Below are positions 1 through 7,298 of a stretch of DNA of 26,664 bases, piece after piece. Position numbers and translations under genes: made by a program. The notes beneath the pieces were generated by a model, which saw only the letters and a list, made by a program, of their open reading frames with translations, ran no database searches and had not been told where the DNA came from. This DNA comes from a virus, in the IMG/VR virus record IMGVR_UViG_3300045120_000403, positions 1-26,664 of that record; one strand, given 5' to 3'. Within the stretch, counting starts at the first letter, position 1, and every line of letters begins with the position of its first letter.

Positions 1-1
1 G

Positions 2-193
2 CGCACAATCAAGTTGCGATTGAAAGAACTGCGCTCACTGATCGATGGCAGCAGCGATCCTGCGGTACATCGGATCGCCTACGCGATGGAGCACGCGATT
101 CGTTGGGCTACGCTTGATACTACCGGATGGGAAAGGCCCGCACAAACAGCCTTGGATTTGGCTGCAATATTGCGAAAGGAATTAAACGAATGA
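2..193 (+). CDS. Hypothetical phage protein, 5' end outside window
   Basis: An open frame enters the window at base 2 and ends at TGA 191-193, giving the last 63 residues of a protein whose start lies upstream. The visible part is mostly helical and charged, with Leu/Arg/Glu-rich stretches at both ends. Its stop overlaps the ATG of the next gene (190-192) in an ATGA arrangement, so the two are probably translationally coupled. I recognise no family. It belongs to a rightward set of small genes that probably represents an early or regulatory region. Confidence 0.6.
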   Translation, partial: RTIKLRLKELRSLIDGSSDPAVHRIAYAMEHAIRWATLDTTGWERPAQTALDLAAILRKELNE

Positions 194-387
194 GCGCCGA
201 CCGGAACGGCATCGCGCACAAGGGCGAGTGGTTTGCCGTGCGCCGTGCCGATGGGCGCCTGAGCGGGAGAATGTTCCGCTGCCCCTGCCGCGCGGCAGAG
301 CACGCCATGCGCGGCTACCGCGTCGCGTGGTGGCCGGATTTGGTCGGGCGCGGGATACGCATTGTGGCTGTGATGGAGGAAAAATGA
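190..387 (+). CDS. Small basic hypothetical protein (65 aa)
   Basis: This 65-residue protein starts at ATG 190, which overlaps the previous stop. An in-frame ATG at 127 lies inside the upstream gene and is less likely. The protein is rich in Arg, Trp and Gly, has one closely spaced Cys pair (FRCPCRAAEHA), and no membrane segment. Its stop overlaps the next ATG (384-387, ATGA). Small proteins of this type are common among early genes of tailed phages; no specific function can be assigned. Confidence 0.65.
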   Translation: MSADRNGIAHKGEWFAVRRADGRLSGRMFRCPCRAAEHAMRGYRVAWWPDLVGRGIRIVAVMEEK

Positions 388-1037
388 GCGCCGAGCCAAC
401 GCTTGCGGAGCAACTGCGCGAAATGATTGTTCCTCCTGCCTGCGTTGAGTTGATCGAGCAGGCTGCCGTCCGCCTGGACGATCTTGAGCGCCAGATTGCA
501 AAGGTGCAGTACTGGCGCGACCGTCATTGCCGTGAGAGCGAACAGCACGCACAGCGTTCTGGCGAAAACTGGAAAGCGTGGAAGGCCGCAGAGCGCCAGC
601 TTGCGACTGTGGCGCAGGAAGAATGCGAAAGGTGCGCAACGATATGCGAGGAACAGAATAAATTTACACCATGGCAGGATAAAGAGCATTACAAAATGGC
701 TGCGCAGTGCGCATACGCCATTCGCGCCCTCACCCCGCACGCTGGCGAAGAACCGGAGGCCGCGCAGGCAGTCGCCAACGAATCGGAAAGTGCGACGGAA
801 CGGCGTACCCCGACGATTACTACCGAACCTGCGCCTGCCTCCGGCCCCGACGGCGAAGATTGTACCGGTGAACCGGACGAGCAGTTTATTGAAGCAATTA
901 TGGTTGAAAAGTCTGAACTGAATCGCCTGCGCACCGTCGCCGAGGCGGCAAAGACGTTCATCCATTCAGAAGGCCGGGAGAACATCGTTGCCGCCGAACT
1001 GGCGCTGGTGAATGCTATTGAGCAGAGCTATTCGTGA
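384..1037 (+). CDS. Hypothetical early phage protein with helical N- and C-terminal parts (217 aa)
   Basis: The start at ATG 384 is preceded by GAGGA and overlaps the previous stop, which favours it over an in-frame ATG at 228. Residues 1-80 are charged and likely helical or coiled-coil. Residues 80-120 hold a Cys/Glu-rich helix with ERCATICEEQN and TPWQDKEHY, a pattern I associate with uncharacterised early proteins of Burkholderia-type phages. Residues 125-165 are a Pro/Glu/Thr-rich linker, followed by a final helical segment. The gene ends only 4 bases from the stop of the convergent lysis block. Function unknown. Confidence 0.7.
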   Translation: MSAEPTLAEQLREMIVPPACVELIEQAAVRLDDLERQIAKVQYWRDRHCRESEQHAQRSGENWKAWKAAERQLATVAQEECERCATICEEQNKFTPWQDKEHYKMAAQCAYAIRALTPHAGEEPEAAQAVANESESATERRTPTITTEPAPASGPDGEDCTGEPDEQFIEAIMVEKSELNRLRTVAEAAKTFIHSEGRENIVAAELALVNAIEQSYS

Positions 1038-1041
1038 GCGA

Positions 1042-1482
1042 TCAGGCGAGCGCCCGCTGAACGCCGTCATTTATCACGTCAAAGTGGTACGAATTTCTTC
1101 CGTTCTCTTGCCGAATAATTCCGATAACCAGCGCCGACATAACCTTTGGGTCGGTGACATCGATGGCCTGATCCGGCATGAATCCGGTCGTATTCGCAAC
1201 GGCGTGGATGTATGCGTCGGTGTCATTCTCGCCCGGCGGCGCCCATCTGGAGACGATTTCCCGCACCGTATCGATGTCACGCGGACTGTCCTGCGGGTAG
1301 ACTCTGGAGTAGGTGAGCAACGTCCTCGCTAACGCCCTGATACCCCATACCGCACTTGTGAACACGACGAAGCGTGCATCGGTGGATTGGTCGTTATTCT
1401 GCCCTTTCCAGATCGTGCCGCGCGTGCGCTCGATACCGCCAGGATTATTGATCCGCTCTTCTCGGGTAGGCTTGTCGTTCAC
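1042..1482 (-). CDS. Phage lytic/virion protein, endolysin candidate ('structural protein P5'-like)
   Basis: This 146-residue protein carries the conserved features of a family often annotated as phage structural protein P5 or virion protein: an N-terminal NNPGGIE motif, FTSAVWGIRALARTL around residues 40-55, SRWAPPGENDTDAYI around 83-97, and a C-terminal IIRQENG. It is the last gene of the leftward block, directly after a lipoprotein and a holin-type region, so a cell-wall-degrading role is the most likely reading. No classical lysozyme or amidase motif is visible, so the enzymatic role is inferred from position. The start codon is GTG, overlapping the upstream TGA by 4 bases (GTGA), with AGAGG a few bases upstream. 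Confidence 0.65.
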   Translation of the reverse strand: MNDKPTREERINNPGGIERTRGTIWKGQNNDQSTDARFVVFTSAVWGIRALARTLLTYSRVYPQDSPRDIDTVREIVSRWAPPGENDTDAYIHAVANTTGFMPDQAIDVTDPKVMSALVIGIIRQENGRNSYHFDVINDGVQRALA

Positions 1483-1691
1483 GCGGTCTTCGCCTCTTCC
1501 GCCCGCCGCCGGGCGATTGCCAAAACCTGCTCGGCCCTCGCTACGTCGTCATCCTGCGCGAGCGCCAGAATCTCGGCTTCGCTGAGGTCGCGGCCCTCGG
1601 CCTTGGCTTTGGCAAGCGCGGCAGAATACGCGGCAGCCCGGTCAACCAAGCCTAGGATGATCTGGAGTGCCAGTATCTCGCCCGGACCCAT
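1479..1691 (-). CDS. Small helical phage protein of lysis region (70 aa)
   Basis: A 70-residue Ala/Glu-rich, probably all-helical protein. It starts at ATG 1691, sharing a base with the upstream TAA (TAATG), with AGGCGG as ribosome-binding site. A moderately hydrophobic first 20 residues (ILALQIILGLV) may associate with the membrane, and the rest resembles small proteins seen beside phage lipoprotein and endolysin genes. No known domain. The tight overlaps on both sides put it in the lysis operon. Confidence 0.65.
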   Translation of the reverse strand: MGPGEILALQIILGLVDRAAAYSAALAKAKAEGRDLSEAEILALAQDDDVARAEQVLAIARRRAEEAKTA

Positions 1692-2089
1692 TATTGCCGC
1701 CTGGAGGTTAGGTATGCTTCAAGCGCGACCAGCGTAGCATTGACCGCCGTCAGTTTCCCATCGGCGGCATTCAGGTCGATCTTGCTCATGGTCGCTGCGA
1801 GGTCGAGACCGGCCTTGGCTGCATCGTTCGCAGCCATTACGTTCTCTCCGTCCTGGGAACTGATCTTGTTCGCGTCCATCAGCGTGACCGATGCGCGCCG
1901 GATGGCGGTATTCAGGGTAAGCGCCGCGCCGAGTTTCTTGTTGAATGTGTCCAGATCAGGCGCCAACAGCACGCTGCCGAGCGGGTTTGTTCCTGCCGCG
2001 CAGCCCCCGAACTGCGGCACGGCGACGGCGAGCGCGGCGGCGAGGCAAACCGCTGCGAGGATTGACCAGACTTGGCGCACGATAGGCAT
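1691..2089 (-). CDS. Phage lipoprotein-like exported protein (132 aa)
   Basis: The N-terminus has Arg5, a long hydrophobic stretch (residues 8-24) and FGGC at 27-30, consistent with a signal peptide and a possible lipobox Cys30. The mature part is helical and Ala-rich, containing ASVTLMDANKISSQDGENV, a pattern typical of small exported proteins in phage lysis regions. GGAGAAATCA precedes ATG 2089. It may sit in the inner leaflet of the outer membrane or in the periplasm and help in lysis, as outer-membrane spanins do, but it is longer than typical Rz1 proteins and not Pro-rich, so a spanin role is unproven. Confidence 0.65.
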   Translation of the reverse strand: MPIVRQVWSILAAVCLAAALAVAVPQFGGCAAGTNPLGSVLLAPDLDTFNKKLGAALTLNTAIRRASVTLMDANKISSQDGENVMAANDAAKAGLDLAATMSKIDLNAADGKLTAVNATLVALEAYLTSRRQ

Positions 2090-2101
2090 TGATTTCTCCG
2101 G

Positions 2102-2203
2102 TTAGTGTTCAGCGAGCATGACGAGCAGAGCGACGAACAGCAGCGCGGCGATCACGGCCATGCCGATGTCCGCCCACTTGATGTACCCATTCTGCCTCAA
2201 CAT
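2102..2203 (-). CDS. Single-span membrane micro-protein (33 aa)
   Basis: A 33-codon frame from ATG 2203 to TAA 2102-2104. The sequence has a short polar N-terminus (MLRQNGYIKWAD) followed by about 18 hydrophobic residues and a short AEH tail, a typical one-span membrane protein. It fills the gap between the lipoprotein gene and another micro-protein of identical length. No strong ribosome-binding site is visible. It could be a holin, antiholin or lysis regulator; that is inference from topology and position. Confidence 0.5.
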   Translation of the reverse strand: MLRQNGYIKWADIGMAVIAALLFVALLVMLAEH

Positions 2204-2222
2204 ACAAGGAATTCTTGTCGGT

Positions 2223-2324
2223 TCAGCATTTCAAAAACTTGCAAAGCAGCATGACCGCGCCGGCCACGAGCGCGTAGGCGGCGACGGCGATTGCCATGTT
2301 CTCAAGCGTCAAGCTCACAGGCAT
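2223..2324 (-). CDS. Single-span membrane micro-protein (33 aa, possible 24-aa form)
   Basis: From ATG 2324 to TGA 2223-2225 the frame encodes 33 residues, with one hydrophobic span (AIAVAAYALVAGAVMLLC) and a basic C-terminus (KFLKC). It overlaps the end of the upstream 86-residue gene by 23 bases. A second in-frame ATG at 2297 lies 4 bases after the upstream stop (2302) and would give a 24-residue protein with the same span; which start is used cannot be decided. Two starts around a membrane span recall dual-start holin systems, but that is only an analogy. Confidence 0.45.
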   Translation of the reverse strand: MPVSLTLENMAIAVAAYALVAGAVMLLCKFLKC

Positions 2325-2562
2325 CCTCTTTTTCTACGTTCGCCGCGGGCGGGTCGATACGTACCAGCCATGATTCAGGAACCACGCCCCAACTGCCGAT
2401 GTATATCCACACGTGGATACCCTTTGTGACATAACCGCAAAAGCAAGTTGATACTGGGTACGACTGCACTTCGCCAGCAATGCCGGTCCATCCTATGTGC
2501 TTGCGACCGCCTGCGCAGCAAGCCCATACGAGTTGGACCAAATCTCCTTGACGAATCTGCAT
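2302..2562 (-). CDS. Hypothetical phage protein, beta-rich with Cys pairs (86 aa)
   Basis: The 86-residue product begins MQIRQGDLVQLVWACC and has alternating hydrophobic residues suggesting a small beta-barrel (SH3-like), several Trp, and cysteines at CC (residues 15-16) and CFC (40-42). The C-terminus is acidic. It starts 2 bases after the stop of the 73-residue gene upstream. Small barrel-like proteins like this occur in many phages without assigned function. Confidence 0.6.
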   Translation of the reverse strand: MQIRQGDLVQLVWACCAGGRKHIGWTGIAGEVQSYPVSTCFCGYVTKGIHVWIYIGSWGVVPESWLVRIDPPAANVEKEDACELDA

Positions 2563-2564
2563 CG

Positions 2565-2786
2565 CTAGAAAGTCTTTCCGTTCCAGACGATAGGAATCTC
2601 GGTGTTTTTGCCGCGCGCCAGTCGAGCCGAGTGAATCATGTCCTCGACATTGCGATACCGGTATGTGCGTCCGATCACAACGTCCTGCCCATCTTTCGTC
2701 TTTCCCACAATGCTGAAAATGAACCCGCCGCCGCTCTCGAAGCAGAAGTAGCGGTCAATGCTGACGGGGCGCGGATTTGCGGACAT
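2565..2786 (-). CDS. Hypothetical phage protein (73 aa)
   Basis: A short soluble protein with a probable mixed alpha/beta fold: FCFESGGGFIFSIVGKTKDG in the first half suggests a beta hairpin, followed by a helix containing NVEDMIHSARLARGK. It lies 9 bases downstream of the holin-like gene and 2 bases before the 86-residue gene, so it is part of the late leftward operon. I do not recognise the family. Confidence 0.6.
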   Translation of the reverse strand: MSANPRPVSIDRYFCFESGGGFIFSIVGKTKDGQDVVIGRTYRYRNVEDMIHSARLARGKNTEIPIVWNGKTF

Positions 2787-2795
2787 GCGCGCATT

Positions 2796-3131
2796 TTAAT
2801 GGCCTGAGAGCGGATTGGGGAGAGCGTCTGGAAGCGTTGGGGCGATGATCGCAATGAGCTTCGGCGCGTCGTCAGGCGTGACAAGCGGCGTAGCCCCGCT
2901 GGTTCTGTCTGCGGCGACGATCCCGACATTGACGGCCTGGGCGAGCTTGTGCTTGACCTGGAGTTTATCCCAAACGCTCCAGCCATACGCCGCGATGAAT
3001 ACCACGGCGCCCGCAATCTGAATCTGCGTCTGTTCATCGAAATGGTGCGCGAGGTCGATCCCGGTGGCGCCAGCGAGATAGAGCAGCGCACGCACGGCGG
3101 CAAACAATTGAAGCTTTGCCGATTCATCCAT
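2796..3131 (-). CDS. Holin-like protein (Pam3-gp28-like)
   Basis: The start is set at ATG 3131, which overlaps the upstream stop (TGATG); a TTG one codon earlier is possible. The 111-residue protein has a hydrophobic segment near residues 8-27 (LFAAVRALLYLAGATGID), a short polar turn, and a second segment at 38-52 (IAGAVVFIAAYGWSVWDK), followed by a long polar tail. The pattern, with WSVWDK after the second span, resembles the small two-span holins annotated as Pam3-gp28-like. Such proteins make inner-membrane pores that time lysis. Its position beside the endolysin candidate and lipoprotein fits. Confidence 0.65.
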   Translation of the reverse strand: MDESAKLQLFAAVRALLYLAGATGIDLAHHFDEQTQIQIAGAVVFIAAYGWSVWDKLQVKHKLAQAVNVGIVAADRTSGATPLVTPDDAPKLIAIIAPTLPDALPNPLSGH

Positions 3132-3442
3132 CAACGCGCCCGCCTCGCCGCCGCCAGATCGTCACGAAGCTCTTTTACCGTTTCGATCAAAAATTTGTGC
3201 TCAGCGGAAAATCCGATGATAGCGCTTTTAAGATCGTTGGCATTGTCTTTGGCCTTGTCCATTTGTTCCTTCAACACGAGCACCTGAGCAGCCTGCGCAT
3301 CTTGCGATTTCTTGATGTCTGCAATAGCGTCGATCTTTCCGAAAACGCCAGTAACGCCTGCCACCACAAAGCCCAAAATCGTCGTCGTCATCGCCATAAC
3401 GGCGGTGCGTACAATTTCCCCGCGGAGCCCAGGCATGTCCAT
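3131..3442 (-). CDS. Membrane-anchored coiled-coil protein of the lysis region
   Basis: A 103-residue protein with one membrane span at about residues 13-34 (VMAMTTTILGFVVAGVTGVF), then a long charged helix to the end (KKSQDAQAAQVLVLKEQMDK and on) that should form a coiled coil. This layout matches inner-membrane spanins (Rz type) and XhlA-like holin partners, but no sequence motif separates them. It is directly upstream of the holin-like gene, with overlapping stop and start. A lysis role is inferred from topology and neighbours. Confidence 0.6.
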   Translation of the reverse strand: MDMPGLRGEIVRTAVMAMTTTILGFVVAGVTGVFGKIDAIADIKKSQDAQAAQVLVLKEQMDKAKDNANDLKSAIIGFSAEHKFLIETVKELRDDLAAARRAR

Positions 3443-3443
3443 G

Positions 3444-3551
3444 CTATTGCGCGTAGTGCAAGCGCAGAAACCAGACTAATGCCGTGAATATCAGCGTGAC
3501 GACAAGGGCGAACCAGTCGCGCGGCGAGGTATAGAGGAAGCGGCGCGGCAT
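3444..3551 (-). CDS. Single-span membrane micro-protein (35 aa)
   Basis: The frame from ATG 3551 to TAG 3444-3446 encodes MPRRFLYTSPRDWF, then about 15 hydrophobic residues and a short basic end. An in-frame ATG at 3566 would add five residues. ATG 3551 shares one base with the stop of the upstream tail gene (TGATG), and the stop falls 2 bases before the ATG of the coiled-coil protein, so the frame exactly fills the gap between two genes. It is probably a small inner-membrane protein of the lysis region. Confidence 0.55.
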   Translation of the reverse strand: MPRRFLYTSPRDWFALVVTLIFTALVWFLRLHYAQ

Positions 3552-4390
3552 CAAAATGCCGTGCATTGAAAGAGCAGAACAGACCCTGCGGTAAAATTAC
3601 CAGCGGCCAAGGACGTATAGTTCGTAAACGAAACTGACGTAGTTGTGGATGAATCTTGTCTAGTCATATGTGGAGTGCCGTTAAGATTTTGGCAGCTACA
3701 AACCCACCCATTAGGCGCGGCCGGCATAGTGAACGCACCTTGACTCCCTGGCGTGGTCCCCACTGTCACCCTGAACGCCGCCGTGTTGTTAGCAAGAATC
3801 GCAGGCCCGGTTCCGAACCCGCTCGCAATCGTCGGATTCGTGCCGCTGATTATCAGGTTCCCTGCATCATCATTGAAAGATGTAGCAGTAAAACTGCCTA
3901 CGACATCGGCGCCACTACCAAATGATCCTCTGCCGCTAGCTTGTAAAACGGTGAAACCTGTGCCGGTAGTAGCACTTAGAATCTGAAAGTTGTCAGCAAA
4001 ACCAGACCGATTGTATAGGGTCCATTTAGTAATACCATTGTTCTGCAAAACGTAGCCAGTTTGATCTGCTGTACTATTAGAAATAAAAGCATTGCCAGAG
4101 GCAGTGGAAGTGACGGCGCCGGTGGCAGTAACAGTAGTGAAGCTACCGGCAAGCGTGCCACCAGTGATTTGCGCGGTTGTTGCGAGCGTGCCACTGGTCG
4201 GAAGGGTGATCGCAGTCGGCGCGGTGATCGTCAGAGTCGTCAGGAAGTTTCCGACCGTGGTCAAAGGGCCGGCCACGGTGACAATGCTCGTATTCGGATT
4301 TGCTTTGCCCGTGCCGCCGCCAAACGGACTGACGGGCGCACCGACCGCGACAGAGGCGAAAAGAGCGAGCGCGGCGAGAATCATTCTCAT
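3551..4390 (-). CDS. Secreted-type tail appendage protein (279 aa)
   Basis: The first 17 residues (MRMILAALALFASVAVG) look like a cleavable Sec signal peptide, unusual for a virion protein. The rest is low in charge and rich in Thr, Gly, Ser and Asn, with short repeats such as TSGTLATTAQITGGTLAGSF that resemble the beta-rich shafts of phage tail fibres. The C-terminal 60 residues have a more globular pattern with two Cys in WVCSCQ. A good AAGGA site precedes ATG 4390. It follows the tail fibre gene and precedes the lysis genes. A fibre or appendage role is likely; the signal peptide raises an alternative, an exported protein acting at the cell surface. Confidence 0.55.
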   Translation of the reverse strand: MRMILAALALFASVAVGAPVSPFGGGTGKANPNTSIVTVAGPLTTVGNFLTTLTITAPTAITLPTSGTLATTAQITGGTLAGSFTTVTATGAVTSTASGNAFISNSTADQTGYVLQNNGITKWTLYNRSGFADNFQILSATTGTGFTVLQASGRGSFGSGADVVGSFTATSFNDDAGNLIISGTNPTIASGFGTGPAILANNTAAFRVTVGTTPGSQGAFTMPAAPNGWVCSCQNLNGTPHMTRQDSSTTTSVSFTNYTSLAAGNFTAGSVLLFQCTAF

Positions 4391-4398
4391 GGCAATCC

Positions 4399-5235
4399 TT
4401 AGAAGCGGTAAAAAGCACTCAGCAAGTCGCCAGTTTGAGGCGTGCTCGCTGCTAGAAATGTGATGATATTGCCGACGAGATTGAAATCGACGCCCACAAA
4501 AAAGGGCGGCCCATCGCGGTGGAAAATGCGCAGACTTGCGGCTGGACTCGGCGTATGAGCAAGCGAGAATACCACATTGCCGACTGCTCCAACGCCGTTA
4601 ATCACGCCTACCGGCACTTCCCCATCGGCAAATCTCGGGAATGCGGGCAGCGACGTATTGATAACCGATATGAATCCGTAGGCAACTGAGGATAGGCCCA
4701 CATCAAGCACGCCTGCGTCGTTGACTACCGTTACCGTAGTCACGCCAGCGCCAAACACGCTCCCGACGATGGTGCTGTAAATCGTGCCGCCCGCGTTCGT
4801 CGTCTTGACCCTGCGCTGCAATTGGAAAATGGAGGTCTGATCGCCCGGAACCGTGAACGACGTGGCCGAAGCGAATGTAGGCGTCAGGCCGGAATCGACC
4901 CATTCGGATGCGACCACGTTCGAGGAGGGGGCGCCTGGGACGTTATCGATGGTGAAAATCGGTGAGCTAGGAGGGTCGGTGTCGCCGGCGGGGGCATAAA
5001 TTATTTTGTAGGTCTGGGTCGCTGAAAACCAGAGATCGTTCGGCGTTTGGCCGAGAGCATTAAGCGTAATAGGATTCGGATTTGGCACAGTGCCGGTAGA
5101 GTCGGCAAACGTTGTCTGCTTCGTCCCGACGCTTCCTCCCACGTAAAAAAAAAGTAAATTCCCAACAGCGGGCAAGCCGTTGGCAAGTTCAAACTGAGGG
5201 CGAACACCTAGAGGGCTTGGATTTACGGAAGGCAT
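4399..5235 (-). CDS. Tail fibre / tail appendage protein
   Basis: The 278-residue protein has the common phage tail-fibre N-terminal pattern: QFELANGLPAVGNLLFFYVG, TFADSTGTVPNPNPITLNALG and YKIIYAPAGDTDPPSSPIFT. In many podoviruses this domain attaches a fibre or spike to the virion. The remainder is beta-rich and Gly/Val/Phe-rich, ending in SAFYRF. It is much shorter than tailspikes with a receptor-degrading domain, so it may be an adaptor or short fibre working with the next gene. GGAG precedes ATG 5235. The upstream neighbours are the ejection proteins, as expected for a tail fibre. Confidence 0.7.
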   Translation of the reverse strand: MPSVNPSPLGVRPQFELANGLPAVGNLLFFYVGGSVGTKQTTFADSTGTVPNPNPITLNALGQTPNDLWFSATQTYKIIYAPAGDTDPPSSPIFTIDNVPGAPSSNVVASEWVDSGLTPTFASATSFTVPGDQTSIFQLQRRVKTTNAGGTIYSTIVGSVFGAGVTTVTVVNDAGVLDVGLSSVAYGFISVINTSLPAFPRFADGEVPVGVINGVGAVGNVVFSLAHTPSPAASLRIFHRDGPPFFVGVDFNLVGNIITFLAASTPQTGDLLSAFYRF

Positions 5236-5252
5236 CGTGTTATTCTCCGTTT

Positions 5253-5393
5253 ATGTCGTTTGCGCTGGCATCGTTTCTCAGACCGTTCGCGCTATTCTTC
5301 ATCCTGGCGTGCGTGCTCTTGCCTATTCGATTCGCCGTTATCAAGTGGTTTCCCGAAGGACGCATCAAGCGTCTACTGCTGCTGCGCGTGTAG
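5253..5393 (+). CDS. Small opposite-strand membrane protein (46 aa)
   Basis: On the + strand, ATG 5253 to TAG 5391-5393 encodes a 46-residue protein: a short N-terminus with Arg10, a hydrophobic span (PFALFFILACVLLPIRFAVI), then a basic amphipathic tail (KWFPEGRIKRLLLLRV). It fills the gap between two minus-strand genes and overlaps only the last 21 bases of the 641-residue gene. Third codon positions are mostly G/C, as in the other genes. The layout resembles small membrane proteins I have seen in Burkholderia-type phages. No clear ribosome-binding site is visible. An independently expressed moron, for example for superinfection exclusion, is possible but unproven. Confidence 0.55.
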   Translation: MSFALASFLRPFALFFILACVLLPIRFAVIKWFPEGRIKRLLLLRV

Positions 5394-7298
5394 GAGCGCA
5401 GTCAGCGCCGGACTCATTGCCGCACCGCCGCGCGCAATCAGCGCGAGGAAGCGTTCATTGCCGGGTTGCTGCGCTAATGCCATCAACTCGCCCGCCTTTG
5501 CCGGATCGCGCATGAGAGCCGCGAGTTGCGCCGACATTTCCACATTTGCGCGACCGTAGAGCGCATCGGCGCCGCGCGCGGCAATGTTTCCGCCTACCTG
5601 CGCTGCGCCAAGATTGCGCAGCCACGTCGGCACGCCAGCGGCATCGATGAAGTTGGAATAGGCGAGCTTCTTGACCGTATCCGAGCCTGCGGTTCCGGCC
5701 GAGTTCGTTGCAGTCACGGAGCGTTGCAAATCCTGTTTCACCGCATTCAGCCGGTTCAGTTGCGCATTCGTCAGCGTGCCCTCAAGCGTCGCCTTGTTGA
5801 ACCCGGTCGCGCTTGCCGCGGTCTTGTCGGTCAAGTTGTTGATGTACTTGCCCGCTTCCAGCGTTCCGGTGACTTTGTTCGTTCCGCGGTCAAGTAGCGC
5901 CTGCGCGACTTCCATCTGGTTTATCGGCTTGCTCATGAGCGCGAATGTCGCGTTCGCTTTCGCATAGGCCGGGCTCAAGTCCTCGATCGTGGACATCAGA
6001 TCGCCCTTGAACTGCGCAACGGCACGCTCGGTCTCTTTGCCGATGCCGGTCTGCTTGGCGCCCGAAAGGATATCGTCCACGCCTTTTTTGATCCAGTGCA
6101 GGCCGTTGATGGAACCCGCCGGCCCCATCGCTTCGCCATTGACGCGGGCGAGTTCTTTCGCTTTTTCCAGTACGCCCGCCGGCATCCGTTCCAGCAGATT
6201 CTCAATCTGCGGCTGCATGGCGATCGCCATCTGCTTGTCAACGCCTTGCGCGCGGGCTGCGGCGTAGAGCCGATCCGCCATTACCGAGCGCTGCAATTCG
6301 GCCGCTTCCCGGTTTCCAGACGTGCCGGCAATGGCCTCAACCTCGGCAATCCGGGCTGCATTCTGCGCTTTACGCTGCGCCCCGATCTCAACCGCAGCTG
6401 TTGGCTCTATTGCCGTTGCCGTGCGCTCTAGCGAGGCAATGCCAGCATTACCGGACGCTTGCCCGACCGTAGGCATGGAGCCCGGCACAATCTCCCCTGC
6501 GACGGTCCTGGCAGCCTGCCCAGGCGCGGGAGGTCCGACGTAGGGCGCTCCAGCGGCACTCAGGCGCGCGGCAGCTTCGGGCGCATCGGCGCCGGCCACC
6601 CGGTTCAGCAAGCGGCCCATGATCGCCTCTCGCCCTTTGGCGTACAACGGTTCAGCCGCAGCCGAGGCAGCCTTGAAGGCCCCGACAGCGGCCGGTGCAA
6701 CGGCCGAGGCGCCGGCGCCAAGGCCGATATTGGCAATTGTCTCGCCTGTTCCGGTCGAAGGCTGCGCCGCGCCCATGCCTGCCCCGACGGCACCAGCGCC
6801 GGCAATCGTGCGCGGGGCGAGCAATGCACCGCCGGCCAGTTCTGCAACCGGCGCCGCCAGCGCGCGACCGGCGACTTTAAGCGCCCCGCCCGGCAGAAGC
6901 ATCATGCCGATATTCCCGGCCACATCCCCGATGAAACCGCCCGCCGTGTTCATCAGCGGCGCATCACGTGCGCGCGTTTCGGCGACTTGCTGGCGCATTT
7001 CCTCAACTTGGGAAAGAGGCTGCCCAGTAATCAATCCGCCCAATGTTTGCTTGCGCGGCGAGAGCAGATCAGCCGCGCCGGCGCCAATCTGCGCAAGCCC
7101 GGTGCCAGTGTCGGAAATTGCCTTGCCGACTCCGATCAGCAAATTCCGGCCGAATGAATTGCCCTCGGTCGGATCGTAACTTTGCGCCGGCTCAGCCTTT
7201 GCCGCCTGATATGCCTTCGCCACTGTGTCAAACTCAGGCGTGCCCTTTTTCGCCTGATTCTGGACGATCCAAGCGGCGTACTCGTCAGCCGTTGCCAT
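5373..7298 (-). CDS. Large internal virion / DNA ejection protein (641 aa)
   Basis: The N-terminus MATADEYAAWIVQNQAKKGT followed by FDTVAKAYQAAKA is a motif seen at the start of many podovirus internal virion proteins. Residues 90-220 are Ala/Gly-rich, with hydrophobic stretches of the kind seen in membrane-penetrating ejection proteins, and the rest is long helical, Ala-rich sequence. It is the third of three large genes in the place of the P22 ejection genes 7, 20 and 16. It starts at ATG 7298, sharing a base with the upstream stop (TAATG). In P22 such proteins leave the head and form a conduit for DNA across the cell envelope. No transglycosylase motif is visible. Confidence 0.7.
   Translation of the reverse strand: MATADEYAAWIVQNQAKKGTPEFDTVAKAYQAAKAEPAQSYDPTEGNSFGRNLLIGVGKAISDTGTGLAQIGAGAADLLSPRKQTLGGLITGQPLSQVEEMRQQVAETRARDAPLMNTAGGFIGDVAGNIGMMLLPGGALKVAGRALAAPVAELAGGALLAPRTIAGAGAVGAGMGAAQPSTGTGETIANIGLGAGASAVAPAAVGAFKAASAAAEPLYAKGREAIMGRLLNRVAGADAPEAAARLSAAGAPYVGPPAPGQAARTVAGEIVPGSMPTVGQASGNAGIASLERTATAIEPTAAVEIGAQRKAQNAARIAEVEAIAGTSGNREAAELQRSVMADRLYAAARAQGVDKQMAIAMQPQIENLLERMPAGVLEKAKELARVNGEAMGPAGSINGLHWIKKGVDDILSGAKQTGIGKETERAVAQFKGDLMSTIEDLSPAYAKANATFALMSKPINQMEVAQALLDRGTNKVTGTLEAGKYINNLTDKTAASATGFNKATLEGTLTNAQLNRLNAVKQDLQRSVTATNSAGTAGSDTVKKLAYSNFIDAAGVPTWLRNLGAAQVGGNIAARGADALYGRANVEMSAQLAALMRDPAKAGELMALAQQPGNERFLALIARGGAAMSPALTALLHAQQQ

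Noticed and set aside
3551-5235. Diversity-generating retroelement, as in BPP-1 tail genes
   Set aside because: No reverse transcriptase frame, no adenine-biased template/variable repeat pair and no Mtd-like lectin repeat were seen near the tail genes.
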